The position numbers and the translations under genes are program-made. A stretch of 47,346 nucleotides of DNA from Eubacteriaceae bacterium UBA6119 (GTDB taxonomy: Bacteria; Bacillota; Clostridia; Eubacteriales; UBA1433): NCBI GenBank assembly GCA_002423395.1, contig DIVZ01000009.1:43261-90606 (forward strand). Direction: 5' to 3'. Positions 1 through 8,060 of this stretch are shown piece by piece. Each line of letters starts with the position of its first letter. Positions within the stretch are counted from its first letter, which is position 1. Under the pieces are notes generated by a model. It searched no databases. It had not been told where the DNA came from and saw only the letters and a list, made by a program, of their open reading frames with translations.

Positions 1-173
1 AAGGTTCACCGGAATACTGGGTTGCGGTTGTAAAACCCGGCAGAGTAATGTTTGAAATGGCCGGAGTTGATGTGGAAACTGCAAGAGAATCGATGAGACT
101 TGCCAGACACAAACTGCCTATTAAGACAAAATTCATTACCAAAGAAGAATTAAACACAGGTGGTGAAGAATAA
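1..173 (+). CDS. rplP: 50S ribosomal protein L16, 3' end only
   Basis: The window opens inside this gene; complete codons begin at base 3. The visible C-terminal 56 residues begin GSPEYWVAVVKPGRVMFEM and include the ARESMRLARHKLP stretch, which is typical of L16. L16 binds 23S rRNA near the A-site and peptidyl transferase centre. The stop codon overlaps the rpmC start by one base (TAATG), which indicates translational coupling. The rplP-rpmC-rpsQ order is the standard S10/spc arrangement. Partial only because of the window edge. Confidence 0.95.
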   Translation, partial: GSPEYWVAVVKPGRVMFEMAGVDVETARESMRLARHKLPIKTKFITKEELNTGGEE

Positions 174-376
174 TGAAAGCTAAAGAAATAAGAGAAATGA
201 CACAGAAGGAACTTAATGAACAGTTAAGCAGCATAAAAGAAGAATTATTCAACTTAAGGTTCCAGCAGGCAACCGGACAGCTTGAAAATCCTTTGAGAAT
301 AAATGAAATTAAAAAAGATTACGCCAGAGTAAAGACTATTCTCCGACAAAGAGAATTAGAAGCTAAAGAAGCTTAA
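173..376 (+). CDS. rpmC: 50S ribosomal protein L29
   Basis: 67 residues, the normal length for L29, a helical hairpin protein near the peptide exit tunnel that helps dock signal recognition particle and trigger factor. The start MKAKEIREMTQKELNEQL and the central LFNLRFQQATGQLENP segment are hallmark L29 sequence. The ATG overlaps the rplP stop (TAATG), so translation is probably coupled, and a GGTGGTGAAG purine stretch inside rplP can act as the ribosome binding site. rpsQ follows after 18 bases. Confidence 0.98.
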   Translation: MKAKEIREMTQKELNEQLSSIKEELFNLRFQQATGQLENPLRINEIKKDYARVKTILRQRELEAKEA

Positions 377-394
377 AGGACGGGAGGGTTATAT

Positions 395-655
395 ATGGAT
401 ATGGAAAGAGGTTATCGAAAAGTCAGAGTCGGCAAAGTAGTTTCCGACAAGATGGACAAAACAATCGTTGTTGCGGTGCAGACAGTAGCAAAACATCCTG
501 TTTACAAAAAGCAGATAAAAAGCACAAACAAGTTTAAAGCTCATGACGAAAACAATGAGTGCGGCATCGGTGATACAGTTAAGATAATGGAAACAAGACC
601 TTTAAGCAAAGAAAAAAGATGGCGATTGATAGAAATCGTAGAAAAAGCTAAATAA
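395..655 (+). CDS. rpsQ: 30S ribosomal protein S17
   Basis: 86 residues with the S17 OB-fold signature: KVRVGKVVSDKMDKTIVVAV near the N terminus and GDTVKIMETRPLSKEKRWRL near the C terminus. S17 is a primary 16S rRNA binder in early 30S assembly. The ATG at 395 is favoured over the in-frame ATG at 401 because GGGAGGG at 382-388 lies six bases upstream of it. Part of the rpmC-rpsQ-rplN run. Confidence 0.98.
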   Translation: MDMERGYRKVRVGKVVSDKMDKTIVVAVQTVAKHPVYKKQIKSTNKFKAHDENNECGIGDTVKIMETRPLSKEKRWRLIEIVEKAK

Positions 656-678
656 GCGTCTACGTAAGGAGGATACCA

Positions 679-1047
679 ATGATACAGCAGGAAAGCAGAC
701 TTAAAATCGCCGACAATACGGGAGCAAAAGAAATTTTGTGCATCAGAGTAATGGGCGGTTCTAAAACAAAATATGCAAATGTTGGCGATATTATAGTTGC
801 AACTGTCAAAAGCGCAACTCCGGGCGGTATTGTTAAAAAAGGCGATGTTGTTAAAGCTGTTGTTGTAAGAACAACACGCGGAGTTAAACGAGAAGACGGA
901 AGCCAAATAAAATTTGACCAAAATGCTGCGGTTATTATAAAAGACGATCTTCAGCCAAGAGGAACACGTATTTTTGGACCTGTAGCGAGAGAGCTCAGAG
1001 AAAAGAAATTCATGAAGATAGTATCTCTTGCTCCTGAAGTAATATAA
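679..1047 (+). CDS. rplN: 50S ribosomal protein L14
   Basis: 122 residues, the universal length. It starts MIQQESRLKIADNTGAKE and contains the conserved GGIVKKGDVVKAVVVRT and FGPVARELREKKFMKIVSLAPEV blocks (quoted in parts). L14 is a beta-barrel protein at the subunit interface and the docking site of the silencing factor RsfS. An AAGGAGG ribosome binding site precedes the ATG. A 126-codon reading frame on the opposite strand over rpsQ and rplN is only a shadow. Confidence 0.98.
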   Translation: MIQQESRLKIADNTGAKEILCIRVMGGSKTKYANVGDIIVATVKSATPGGIVKKGDVVKAVVVRTTRGVKREDGSQIKFDQNAAVIIKDDLQPRGTRIFGPVARELREKKFMKIVSLAPEVI

Positions 1048-1061
1048 GGGAGGGATAGAAA

Positions 1062-1388
1062 ATGCAAAAAAAGCTTCATGTAAAAAAAGATGACACAGTA
1101 ATGGTTATAGCCGGAAAAGACAAAGGCAAGACAGGCAAAGTAATGCAGACATTGCCTAAAAAAGACAGAGTTGTCGTTGAAGGCGCAAATATTATTACAA
1201 AACACACAAAACAGACAAAAGAAAATCAGCAAAGCGGAATATTTAAAAATGAGGGACCCATACATGCATCCAATGTATTGATCTACTGCCCTAAATGCAA
1301 AAAAGGCGTAAGAACGAATGTAAAAATTCTTGCAGACAATACAAAAGTAAGAACATGCAGCAAGTGCGGGGAAACTTTTGATAAATAA
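1062..1388 (+). CDS. rplX: 50S ribosomal protein L24, zinc-ribbon form
   Basis: 108 residues. An N-terminal KOW motif (DTVMVIAGKDKGKTGKV, about residues 11-27) identifies L24, the assembly initiator bound near the exit tunnel. The C-terminal part carries two CxxC pairs, Cys76/Cys79 and Cys99/Cys102, spaced as a zinc ribbon. Many bacterial L24 proteins lack these cysteines, so this is the metal-binding variant. GGGAGGG lies just upstream of the ATG, and rplE follows 20 bases after the stop. Confidence 0.97.
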   Translation: MQKKLHVKKDDTVMVIAGKDKGKTGKVMQTLPKKDRVVVEGANIITKHTKQTKENQQSGIFKNEGPIHASNVLIYCPKCKKGVRTNVKILADNTKVRTCSKCGETFDK

Positions 1389-1408
1389 CAGGAGGGAGGA
1401 TTTAGAAT

Positions 1409-1948
1409 ATGTCAAGATTGCAAGACAAATATAAGGATGAAACCGTTCCTGCTTTAATATCAGAGTTCTCGTATAAAAATATTATGCAGGTTCCCAAACT
1501 TGAAAAAGTTGTAATTAACATGCGTTTCGGCGACTGCAAAGACAATCCTAAAATGATGGAATCTGCAGTAGCTGAACTGGCTCAGATAACCGGACAAAAA
1601 CCTATAATTGTTAAAGCTAAAAAATCAGTTTCTAACTTTAAATTAAGACAAGGCATGAATATTGGAGCCAAAGTAACGCTCAGATGCGATAAAATGTATG
1701 AATTTGTAGATAAACTATTCAATATCGCTCTTCCGAGAGTAAGAGACTTTCGCGGCGTTAGCAATAACGCGTTCGACGGACGCGGTAATTATACACTGGG
1801 GGTAAAAGAACAGCTTATATTCCCGGAAATAAATTATGATAAAATAGAAAAAATCAGAGGCATGGATATAGTATTTGTAACAACAGCAAAGACAGACAAA
1901 GAGTCATACGGGTTGTTGAAATTACTGGGAATGCCATTCAGCAAGTAA
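1409..1948 (+). CDS. rplE: 50S ribosomal protein L5
   Basis: 179 residues, the standard bacterial length. Diagnostic stretches are PKLEKVVINMRFGD, AELAQITGQKPIIVKAKKS, the FRGVSNNAFDGRGNY loop and GMDIVFVTTAKTDKE near the C terminus. L5 binds 5S rRNA in the central protuberance and contacts P-site tRNA. A GGAGGGAGG ribosome binding site precedes the ATG. The gene sits between rplX and rpsN as expected for the spc operon. Confidence 0.98.
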   Translation: MSRLQDKYKDETVPALISEFSYKNIMQVPKLEKVVINMRFGDCKDNPKMMESAVAELAQITGQKPIIVKAKKSVSNFKLRQGMNIGAKVTLRCDKMYEFVDKLFNIALPRVRDFRGVSNNAFDGRGNYTLGVKEQLIFPEINYDKIEKIRGMDIVFVTTAKTDKESYGLLKLLGMPFSK

Positions 1949-1965
1949 TAAGGAGTGTGTGGGAA

Positions 1966-2151
1966 ATGGCAAAAAAAGCTATGAAGTTAAAACAGCAAAG
2001 AGAACCCAAATTTTCTACAAGAGCTTACACGAGATGTAGAATCTGCGGAAGACCTCACGCATATTTAAGAAAATACGGCATATGCAGAATATGCTTTAGA
2101 GAATTGGCTTACAAAGGTGAAATACCGGGAGTAAAGAAGGCCAGTTGGTAA
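1966..2151 (+). CDS. rpsN: 30S ribosomal protein S14, zinc type (S14p/S29e)
   Basis: 61 residues when begun at the ATG at 1966, which has AGGAG at 1951-1955 ten bases upstream. A GTG at 1957 would add three residues but lies too close to that ribosome binding site. Cys24/Cys27 and Cys40/Cys43 form the zinc site of the short type Z S14 (also called rpsZ), found in many Gram-positive bacteria in place of the roughly 90-residue cysteine-free form. It helps assemble the 30S head. Confidence 0.97.
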   Translation: MAKKAMKLKQQREPKFSTRAYTRCRICGRPHAYLRKYGICRICFRELAYKGEIPGVKKASW

Positions 2152-2179
2152 TAATATCCTAAGAAGGAGGCAAGCTAAA

Positions 2180-2578
2180 ATGGTTATGACTGATCCAATT
2201 GCAGATATGCTGACAAGAATCAGAAATGCAAACAATGCAGGACATTCAAATGTAGAAATACCTTCATCAAACATAAAGAAGTCAATAGCTGAAATATTAC
2301 TTCAAGAAGGATACATTAAAGCTTTTGATATAAAAGATGACGGAAAACAAGGAACACTGACAGTAAATTTAAAATATCTTGATGACAAACAAAGAGTTAT
2401 CAGAGGAATAAAAAGAATTTCTAAACCGGGACTGAGAATTTATGCGAACAAAGATGAGCTTCCAAGAGTTCTTAACGGTTTGGGTATAGCAATAATATCA
2501 ACGTCAAATGGTATAATGACCGACAAAGCCGCGAGAAAGAACGGTGTAGGCGGTGAAGTCATTTGCTATGTTTGGTAA
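2180..2578 (+). CDS. rpsH: 30S ribosomal protein S8
   Basis: 132 residues beginning MVMTDPIADMLTRIRNAN, the textbook S8 N terminus, and ending with STSNGIMTDKAARKNGVGGE, the conserved C-terminal block. S8 binds helix 21 of 16S rRNA and is the spc operon autoregulator in Escherichia coli; no S8 target site was identified here. AAGGAGG precedes the ATG. Confidence 0.98.
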   Translation: MVMTDPIADMLTRIRNANNAGHSNVEIPSSNIKKSIAEILLQEGYIKAFDIKDDGKQGTLTVNLKYLDDKQRVIRGIKRISKPGLRIYANKDELPRVLNGLGIAIISTSNGIMTDKAARKNGVGGEVICYVW

Positions 2579-2596
2579 GGCAAGGAGGAGTAAGAT

Positions 2597-3136
2597 ATGT
2601 CAAGAATAGGAAAAATGCCGATTACAATTCCTGCCGGGGTTAGCTTTGACGTAAACGGTAATATCGTAACAGTAAAAGGCCCTAAAGGACAGCTCAGCCA
2701 GAACATGTTTGAAGGAATTAAACTTGAGCAAAACGATAATACGATAACGGTAAGCAGAGCGAGCGACGAGAAAAAATTAAGAGAACTTCACGGACTTTTC
2801 AGAATGCTTGTTGCGAACATGGTAACCGGAGTAAATGAAGGATTCAAAAAAGAACTTGAAATAATAGGCGTAGGATACAGGGGCGCAAAACAAGGCAGTA
2901 AGCTTGTATTAAACCTTGGTTATTCGCATCAGGTTGAGATGGAAGATCCGCAGGGCATAACTACAAACATGGAAGGAAACAACAAAATTGTGGTTTCCGG
3001 AATTGATAAGCAGCAGGTAGGCGCTTACGCGGCAGTTATAAGAGAAAAACGTCCGCCGGAACCGTATAAAGGCAAAGGCATAAGATACGCAGGCGAAAAG
3101 GTAAGACGCAAAGAAGGCAAAACAGGTAAGAAGTAA
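2597..3136 (+). CDS. rplF: 50S ribosomal protein L6
   Basis: 179 residues with the two-domain L6 architecture. MSRIGKMPITIPAGV opens it, GVNEGFKKELEIIGVGYRG marks the domain junction, and RPPEPYKGKGIRYAGE with a basic tail closes it. L6 lies near the GTPase-associated centre of the large subunit. CAAGGAGG lies upstream of the ATG, and the gene is 18 bases after rpsH. Confidence 0.98.
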   Translation: MSRIGKMPITIPAGVSFDVNGNIVTVKGPKGQLSQNMFEGIKLEQNDNTITVSRASDEKKLRELHGLFRMLVANMVTGVNEGFKKELEIIGVGYRGAKQGSKLVLNLGYSHQVEMEDPQGITTNMEGNNKIVVSGIDKQQVGAYAAVIREKRPPEPYKGKGIRYAGEKVRRKEGKTGKK

Positions 3137-3149
3137 AGGGGTGTAAAGT

Positions 3150-3518
3150 ATGATTAATAAACCTGAAAAAAATAAAGACAGACAAAAGAGACATTACAGA
3201 GTTCGAAATAAGATCAACGGCACTCCCGCAAGACCAAGATTAAATGTTTTTAGAAGCAACAGCCACATATACGCTCAGATAATTGATGACGTAGCAGGCA
3301 AGACACTTGTTGCCGCTTCTACTAAGGAAAAAGAAATTGCGCAGACAATTACTGAAGCTACAAAAAAAGAAGCAGCCAAAGTTGTAGGAAAAGCTATTGC
3401 TAAAAAAGCACTTGATAAAGGCATTAATACGGTAGTATTTGACAGAAGCGGTTATGTGTATCACGGCAGAGTAAAAGAACTCGCAGACGGTGCACGCGAA
3501 GCCGGCTTGAACTTTTAG
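3150..3518 (+). CDS. rplR: 50S ribosomal protein L18
   Basis: 122 residues. The basic N terminus is followed by RLNVFRSNSHIYAQIIDD, and the protein ends VVFDRSGYVYHGRVKELADGA, both L18 hallmarks. L18 binds 5S rRNA and works with L5 in the central protuberance. An AAAGGGGTG ribosome binding site is present. The TAG stop runs directly into the GGAGG that serves rpsE. Confidence 0.98.
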   Translation: MINKPEKNKDRQKRHYRVRNKINGTPARPRLNVFRSNSHIYAQIIDDVAGKTLVAASTKEKEIAQTITEATKKEAAKVVGKAIAKKALDKGINTVVFDRSGYVYHGRVKELADGAREAGLNF

Positions 3519-3529
3519 GGAGGTTGCTT

Positions 3530-4033
3530 ATGAGCGAAAGAATAGACGCATCGGTTTTGGATATAAAAGAAAAAGTTGTCCAGATAAACAGAGTTACCAA
3601 AGTAGTAAAAGGCGGAAGAAATTTCCGTTTTAGCTGTCTGGTAGTTGTCGGAGACGAAAACGGTCATGTCGGAATAGGTTCGGGCAAAGCTGTTGAAATT
3701 CCGGAAGCTATAAGAAAAGGCATTGAAGACGCAAAGAAAAATATGATATCTGTTCCTATAGTCGGCACTACTATTCCTCATGAAATAAAAGGCAGATTCG
3801 GCTCGGGAAGCGTTCTGATGATGCCGGCGGGAAAAGGTACCGGAGTAATAGCGGGCGGCGCAGTGCGTGCCGTATTGGAACTTGCGGGCATTAAAGACAT
3901 AAGAGCAAAATCGCTCGGTTCAAACAACGCAAACAATATGGTAAGAGCTACAATGGACGGACTTTCTGAACTTGTTACCGTTGAATCGGTTGCTAAAAAA
4001 AGAGGCAAGTCACCCGAAGAGATTGTAGGATAA
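3530..4033 (+). CDS. rpsE: 30S ribosomal protein S5
   Basis: 167 residues from the ATG at 3530, with GGGAGG at 3518-3523 six bases upstream; an in-frame TTG at 3524 abuts the Shine-Dalgarno and is unlikely. Conserved S5 blocks include NRVTKVVKGGRNFRFS (double-stranded RNA-binding domain), PIVGTTIPHEI and PAGKGTGVIAGGAVRAVLE. S5 lies at the mRNA entry and decoding region and affects accuracy. Confidence 0.98.
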   Translation: MSERIDASVLDIKEKVVQINRVTKVVKGGRNFRFSCLVVVGDENGHVGIGSGKAVEIPEAIRKGIEDAKKNMISVPIVGTTIPHEIKGRFGSGSVLMMPAGKGTGVIAGGAVRAVLELAGIKDIRAKSLGSNNANNMVRATMDGLSELVTVESVAKKRGKSPEEIVG

Positions 4034-4044
4034 GGAGAGGCGAA

Positions 4045-4227
4045 ATGGCTAAGCAATTGAAAATTACGCTTGTAAAAAGCAAAATAGGCAGAAAAGATAA
4101 CCAGCTCGCTAACCTTAAAGCACTGGGACTATCAAAAGTAGGCAAAACAGTTATAAAAGAAGACAGCCCCGAAATAAGGGGAATGATAGAAAAAGTATCA
4201 TTTATGCTAGAAGTAGAAGAAATATAG
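4045..4227 (+). CDS. rpmD: 50S ribosomal protein L30
   Basis: 60 residues: MAKQLKITLVKSKIGRKDNQ, then LKALGLSKVGKTVIKEDSPEIRGMI (quoted in part), the compact L30 fold. L30 is a small large-subunit protein present in Firmicutes. An AAGGAGAGG ribosome binding site precedes the ATG. The stop merges with AGGAGGTGA, the ribosome binding site of rplO. Confidence 0.98.
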   Translation: MAKQLKITLVKSKIGRKDNQLANLKALGLSKVGKTVIKEDSPEIRGMIEKVSFMLEVEEI

Positions 4228-4239
4228 GAGGTGAGAGTG

Positions 4240-4683
4240 TTGAAATTACATGAATTGAAGCCTGCGGAAGGTTCAAAATCACCAAAATTGCGTAAAGGCC
4301 GAGGTACTGCAACAGGTCAGGGCAAAACAGCCGGCAGAGGCAGTAACGGACAAAAATCGCGTTCAGGCGGTAAAGTCCGCGTAGGATTTGAAGGCGGTCA
4401 GATGCCTTTGGCAAGAAGAATTCCAAAAAGAGGATTCACGAATACGAAATTCAAAACAGAATATGCAATTGTTAACATTGAACAGCTTAATGTGTTTAAA
4501 AAAGGCACAGAAGTTAATGAAGCTGTTTTGGTTGAAGCCGGAATGGTTAAAAACAAATATGATGGAATTAAGATACTCGGAAGAGGAGAGATTAATGTTC
4601 CTCTTACGGTTGTAGCAAATAAAATAAGCAAAAGTGCAGTAGAGAAGATAGAGGCAGCCGGCGGGAAGGCCGAGGTGGTATAA
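4240..4683 (+). CDS. rplO: 50S ribosomal protein L15
   Basis: 147 residues from the TTG at 4240. That start gives the canonical KLHELKPAEGSK N terminus and suitable spacing after AGGAGGTGA at 4226-4234; the upstream GTGs at 4231 and 4237 overlap or crowd the ribosome binding site. The Gly/Arg-rich block (RGRGSNGQ-type repeats, RKGRGTATGQGKTAGRG) and GGQMPLARRIPKRGF identify L15, a late-assembling 23S-binding protein. Its stop touches the secY start. Confidence 0.97.
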   Translation: MKLHELKPAEGSKSPKLRKGRGTATGQGKTAGRGSNGQKSRSGGKVRVGFEGGQMPLARRIPKRGFTNTKFKTEYAIVNIEQLNVFKKGTEVNEAVLVEAGMVKNKYDGIKILGRGEINVPLTVVANKISKSAVEKIEAAGGKAEVV

Positions 4684-5940
4684 ATGCTCTCAACCTTGAA
4701 GAATACCTGGAAGATTCCCGAAACGAGGAAACGCATATTATTTACGATTGCAATGCTTCTGGTATACAGAATAGGAAGCTTTATACCTGTGCCTTATATT
4801 GACACGGCACAGCTTAAGTCGCTGGTAAGCAGCAACGGAATGTTCGGACTTATGGATATAGTTTCAGGCGGAAATTTCAGTAATTTTACAATTTTTGCTA
4901 TGTCCATAACGCCTTATATCAACTCTTCAATAATCATGAACCTACTTACAATGGTTATACCGTCGCTGCAAAGGCTGCAGAAGTCTGGCGAAGACGGAAG
5001 AAGAAAGATTATACAATATGTAAGATACTTAACAATGATACTTGCGCTTATACAGGCGATGGGTCTTGTGTTTGGTTATCAAGGTATTTTAACTCCTAAT
5101 AATGTAATGACGAAAGTCATAGTAGGCGTTACAATTACTGCAGGGACGGCATTATTAATGTGGATCGGCGAAGAGATAACCGATAAAGGCATAGGAAACG
5201 GCATATCGCTTATAATTTTTGCGAGCATTGTATCGAGATTGCCGGACGGTATTGCAACGGCATACCAATATGTTCAAAACGGAACGATTTCGGTATATCT
5301 TTTAATCGGTGGAATTATAGTTATTGCAGCGGCAATTATTGCGATAGTTGCGGTAACGGAAGGTCAGAGAAGAGTGCCGGTTCAATACGCAAAACGCGTA
5401 GTAGGCAGAAAAATGTACGGCGGAAGAAGCACATCAATTCCTTTGAGAATGAACCAGGCCGGCGTTATACCGATAATATTTGCAAGCTCACTAACAATGC
5501 TTCCAAGTATTTTTGCGAGCTTTTTCCCGAATTCGGGATTTTTCGTATGGATGGCAGGCGCGTTTAAATGGGGCGGAGTATCATCGACCATAACATATAT
5601 TATATTTATAATATTGTTTACATTCTTTTATACAGGCGCGGTGTTTAATCCGCATGACGTTGCAAACAACTTAAAAAAATACGGAGGCTTTATACCGGGA
5701 ATAAGACCTGGTATGCCTACGGCGGAATACATTAAAAAATCAATGAACAGGCTGACTATGGCAGGCGGTATATTCTTAGCAGTTATCGCGGTTCTTCCCA
5801 TATTTTTAGGCAACGCGATGGGTATCAACCTTCAATTTGGGGGAACAAGCCTTTTAATCATTGTAGGGGTTGCGCTTGATACTATTAAACAGCTTGAACA
5901 GCAATTAATGATGAGAAATTATTCGGGATTCTTAAAATAA
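4684..5940 (+). CDS. secY: Protein translocase subunit SecY
   Basis: 418 residues with about ten hydrophobic helices, the pore-forming subunit of the SecYEG channel in the cytoplasmic membrane. Family marks include YRIGSFIPVPYIDT in the first transmembrane region, SGGNFSNFTIFAMSITPYI, and the cytoplasmic loop VTEGQRRVPVQYAKRVVGRK that contacts SecA and ribosomes. The ATG follows the rplO stop directly, so translation is probably coupled. Its partner secE lies at 21192 in this window. Confidence 0.98.
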   Translation: MLSTLKNTWKIPETRKRILFTIAMLLVYRIGSFIPVPYIDTAQLKSLVSSNGMFGLMDIVSGGNFSNFTIFAMSITPYINSSIIMNLLTMVIPSLQRLQKSGEDGRRKIIQYVRYLTMILALIQAMGLVFGYQGILTPNNVMTKVIVGVTITAGTALLMWIGEEITDKGIGNGISLIIFASIVSRLPDGIATAYQYVQNGTISVYLLIGGIIVIAAAIIAIVAVTEGQRRVPVQYAKRVVGRKMYGGRSTSIPLRMNQAGVIPIIFASSLTMLPSIFASFFPNSGFFVWMAGAFKWGGVSSTITYIIFIILFTFFYTGAVFNPHDVANNLKKYGGFIPGIRPGMPTAEYIKKSMNRLTMAGGIFLAVIAVLPIFLGNAMGINLQFGGTSLLIIVGVALDTIKQLEQQLMMRNYSGFLK

Positions 5941-5955
5941 GGGGGCGAAAGAGAA

Positions 5956-6597
5956 GTGAACATTATACTGCTCGGACCGCCGGGCGCGGGAAAAGGTACG
6001 CAGGCAGCGTATATTAAGGAATTTAAGAAAGTACCGCATATCTCAACAGGAGACATATTCAGACAAAACATAAAAGACGGCACGGAACTGGGCAAAAAAG
6101 CTAAGGAATATATGGATAAAGGTCTGTTAGTTCCTGACAGCGTTGTAGTAGAGCTCATAGAAGACAGGCTGACTTGGACGGATGCTGAAAACGGGTTTAT
6201 GCTGGACGGTTTTCCCAGAACTATAGCGCAAGCACAAGCGCTTGATAAATCTCTTGCGAAAACAGGAAAGACAATCGACGCGGTAATAAACATTGAAGTT
6301 GATTTTTCGGTTTTGACAGAAAGAATTACGGGAAGAAGAATTTGCAGAAAATGCGCCTCGACTCTCCATATAAAATTCAATCCGCCGAAAAAAGACGGAA
6401 TATGCGATTTGTGCGGAGGCGAGCTTTATCAGCGTGATGACGACAAGGAAGAGACAGTTGTTAAAAGACTTAATGAGTATCAGGAAAAGACACAGCCACT
6501 GATTGAATTTTACAATAAAAAAGGAGTGCTTATCAATATAAACGGTCAGCAGGATATAGATCTGGTAACTAAAGATATTGAAAAAGCGCTTAAATAA
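5956..6597 (+). CDS. adk: Adenylate kinase, zinc-LID type
   Basis: 213 residues from a GTG with GGGGGCG upstream. It interconverts ATP + AMP and 2 ADP. The P-loop GPPGAGKGT is at residues 7-15, the AMP-binding region includes STGDIFR, and DGFPRT is near residue 84. The LID domain holds Cys130/Cys133 and Cys150/Cys153, the structural zinc site of Gram-positive adenylate kinases. The secY-adk-map order is typical of Firmicutes. Confidence 0.98.
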   Translation: MNIILLGPPGAGKGTQAAYIKEFKKVPHISTGDIFRQNIKDGTELGKKAKEYMDKGLLVPDSVVVELIEDRLTWTDAENGFMLDGFPRTIAQAQALDKSLAKTGKTIDAVINIEVDFSVLTERITGRRICRKCASTLHIKFNPPKKDGICDLCGGELYQRDDDKEETVVKRLNEYQEKTQPLIEFYNKKGVLININGQQDIDLVTKDIEKALK

Positions 6598-6598
6598 A

Positions 6599-7348
6599 AT
6601 GATAACAATTAAAACAGATTCAGAAGCAGAGTTAATGCGGTATGCAGGAAAGATTACCGCAAGAGCGCTGATAGAAGTGAGCAAGCATATTAAACCCGGG
6701 ATTACAACTCTTGAGCTTAATAAGATTGCGGAAGACACAATAAGAAGCAACGGCTGTACGCCTGCATTCTTAAACTACAACGGATATCCCGCGTCTATAT
6801 GCACTTCTATAAACGAACAGGTAATACACGGAATACCTTCTACGCGAAGGCTTAAAGAGGGAGACATTTTAAGTATTGATTGCGGAGCAATATATAAAGG
6901 TTATTACGGCGACGCGGCTAACACTTATCCCGTAGGAAAAATATCAGCAGAAGCACAGAGATTAATCGACGTTACAAGACAAAGTTTGCACGAGGCTATG
7001 GTCTATGCTAGAGAAGGATGCAGACTTGGGGATATATCTAGCGCAGTGCAAAAATATGCAGAAGCGAATGGATTTTCGGTGGTGCGGGACTTCGTGGGAC
7101 ACGGAATAGGAACTAAAATGCATGAAGATCCTTCGGTGCCTAACTACGGAACAGCTGGAAGAGGCATAGTACTGCGTGAAAACATGACACTTGCGGTTGA
7201 GCCTATGATAAATATGGGAACATATGAAGTAGAAGTGCTTGATGACGAGTGGACCGCCGTTACTGCGGACAAAAAAATTTCGGCACATTATGAACATACA
7301 TTGCTTATAAAAAAAGACGGATGCGAGATTTTAACAATTGATGATTGA
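6599..7348 (+). CDS. map: Type I methionine aminopeptidase
   Basis: 249 residues from the ATG at 6599, one base after the adk stop. An upstream in-frame TTG inside adk would add seven residues that do not fit the family start. The di-metal ligands are visible as Asp94, Asp105, His168, Glu201 and Glu232, with His78 (VIHGIP) as the substrate-contacting histidine. The enzyme removes the initiator methionine from nascent proteins. No strong ribosome binding site is seen, so coupling to adk is likely. Confidence 0.97.
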   Translation: MITIKTDSEAELMRYAGKITARALIEVSKHIKPGITTLELNKIAEDTIRSNGCTPAFLNYNGYPASICTSINEQVIHGIPSTRRLKEGDILSIDCGAIYKGYYGDAANTYPVGKISAEAQRLIDVTRQSLHEAMVYAREGCRLGDISSAVQKYAEANGFSVVRDFVGHGIGTKMHEDPSVPNYGTAGRGIVLRENMTLAVEPMINMGTYEVEVLDDEWTAVTADKKISAHYEHTLLIKKDGCEILTIDD

Positions 7349-7359
7349 GGCAGGCATAT

Positions 7360-7647
7360 ATGATGTATGATTTAGCGCCCGGACAGTTGGTAAGATCTTC
7401 TCAGGGAAGAGACAGAGGACAATGGATGATTATAATAAAAGTGTTAGATAATAGCTACGTTCTGCTGTGCGACGGGAAAATAAGAAAAATAGAAAAGCCT
7501 AAAAAAAAGAAAATAAAGCATATAAGCAAGACAAACATAATATTTGACGATTTGCATAATAAAATTACTCAAAATATTATCTCAAATGCTGATATAAGAA
7601 AAAAAATTGCCGATTACTGCAGCGCAAATATAAGGGAGGAATGCTGA
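7360..7647 (+). CDS. KOW-domain RNA-binding protein
   Basis: 95 residues from the ATG at 7360; an in-frame TTG at 7345 overlaps the map stop and lacks a spaced ribosome binding site. An N-terminal KOW-like barrel (DLAPGQLVRSSQGRDRGQW, then YVLLCDGKIRKIEKPKKKK, a basic patch) resembles the L14e-like proteins found in this map-infA position in many Firmicutes. The likely role is RNA or ribosome binding, but no function is established from the sequence. infA starts three bases downstream. Confidence 0.85.
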   Translation: MMYDLAPGQLVRSSQGRDRGQWMIIIKVLDNSYVLLCDGKIRKIEKPKKKKIKHISKTNIIFDDLHNKITQNIISNADIRKKIADYCSANIREEC

Positions 7648-7650
7648 TAT

Positions 7651-7875
7651 ATGAGCAAACAAGATGTAATAGAGCTTGAAGGTACTGTTACAGAGGCCAT
7701 GCCCAATACTATTTTTAGAGTAAAACTGGAAAACAACCATGAAATTACTGCCCATATTTCCGGCAAACTCAGAATGAACTATATAAGAATACTGCCCGGA
7801 GACAGAGTCATAGTCGAATTATCGCCTTATGACTTGACAAAAGGCAGAATTACATGGCGCGGTAAAAGCAAATAA
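7651..7875 (+). CDS. infA: Translation initiation factor IF-1
   Basis: 74 residues, a complete S1-type OB fold: MSKQDVIELEGTVTEAMPN, then FRVKLENNHEITAHISGK and RILPGDRVIVELSPYDLT. IF-1 occupies the 30S A-site during initiation. The ATG has GGGAGG upstream inside the end of the KOW gene, and rpmJ follows after 15 bases, the normal Firmicute order. Confidence 0.98.
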   Translation: MSKQDVIELEGTVTEAMPNTIFRVKLENNHEITAHISGKLRMNYIRILPGDRVIVELSPYDLTKGRITWRGKSK

Positions 7876-7890
7876 AAGGAGGTAACCTAA

Positions 7891-8004
7891 ATGAAAGTCA
7901 GACCGTCGGTGAAACCGATATGCGAAAAATGCAAGATTATAAAACGAAAAGGCAAAGTTATGGTTATTTGCGAAAATCCTAAGCACAAACAAAAACAAGG
8001 ATAA
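7891..8004 (+). CDS. rpmJ: 50S ribosomal protein L36, zinc type
   Basis: 37 residues, MKVRPSVKPICEKCKIIKR and so on. Cys11, Cys14, Cys27 and His32 form the zinc site of the C+ form of L36. A strong AAAGGAGGT ribosome binding site lies upstream of the ATG. L36 is a late-assembling protein at the base of the large-subunit stalk region. The gene is very short, but its position between infA and rpsM is exactly as expected. Confidence 0.97.
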   Translation: MKVRPSVKPICEKCKIIKRKGKVMVICENPKHKQKQG

Positions 8005-8018
8005 GATATTATTGAAAA

Positions 8019-8060
8019 TAAAACGAGGTGCGGCTGAGTAGATTTACTAACCTTGTTTTA
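8019..8060 (+). promoter_or_regulatory. Hairpin in the rpmJ-rpsM gap, possible attenuator or leader
   Basis: Bases 8019-8029 pair with 8050-8060 over 11 bp (AAAACGAGGT with ACCTTGTTTT, one G-U pair) around a 20-base loop. There is no clean T-run after it, so it is a poor terminator. It lies in the only long gap of this part of the cluster (8005-8119). An RNA element controlling rpsM-rpsK-rpsD-rpoA-rplQ is possible; no known family was matched. Confidence 0.45.

Noticed and set aside
6127..6750. 207-codon open frame on the minus strand over adk and map
   Set aside because: It lies opposite two certain genes, has low-complexity composition from reversed codons and no ribosome binding site or family motif.
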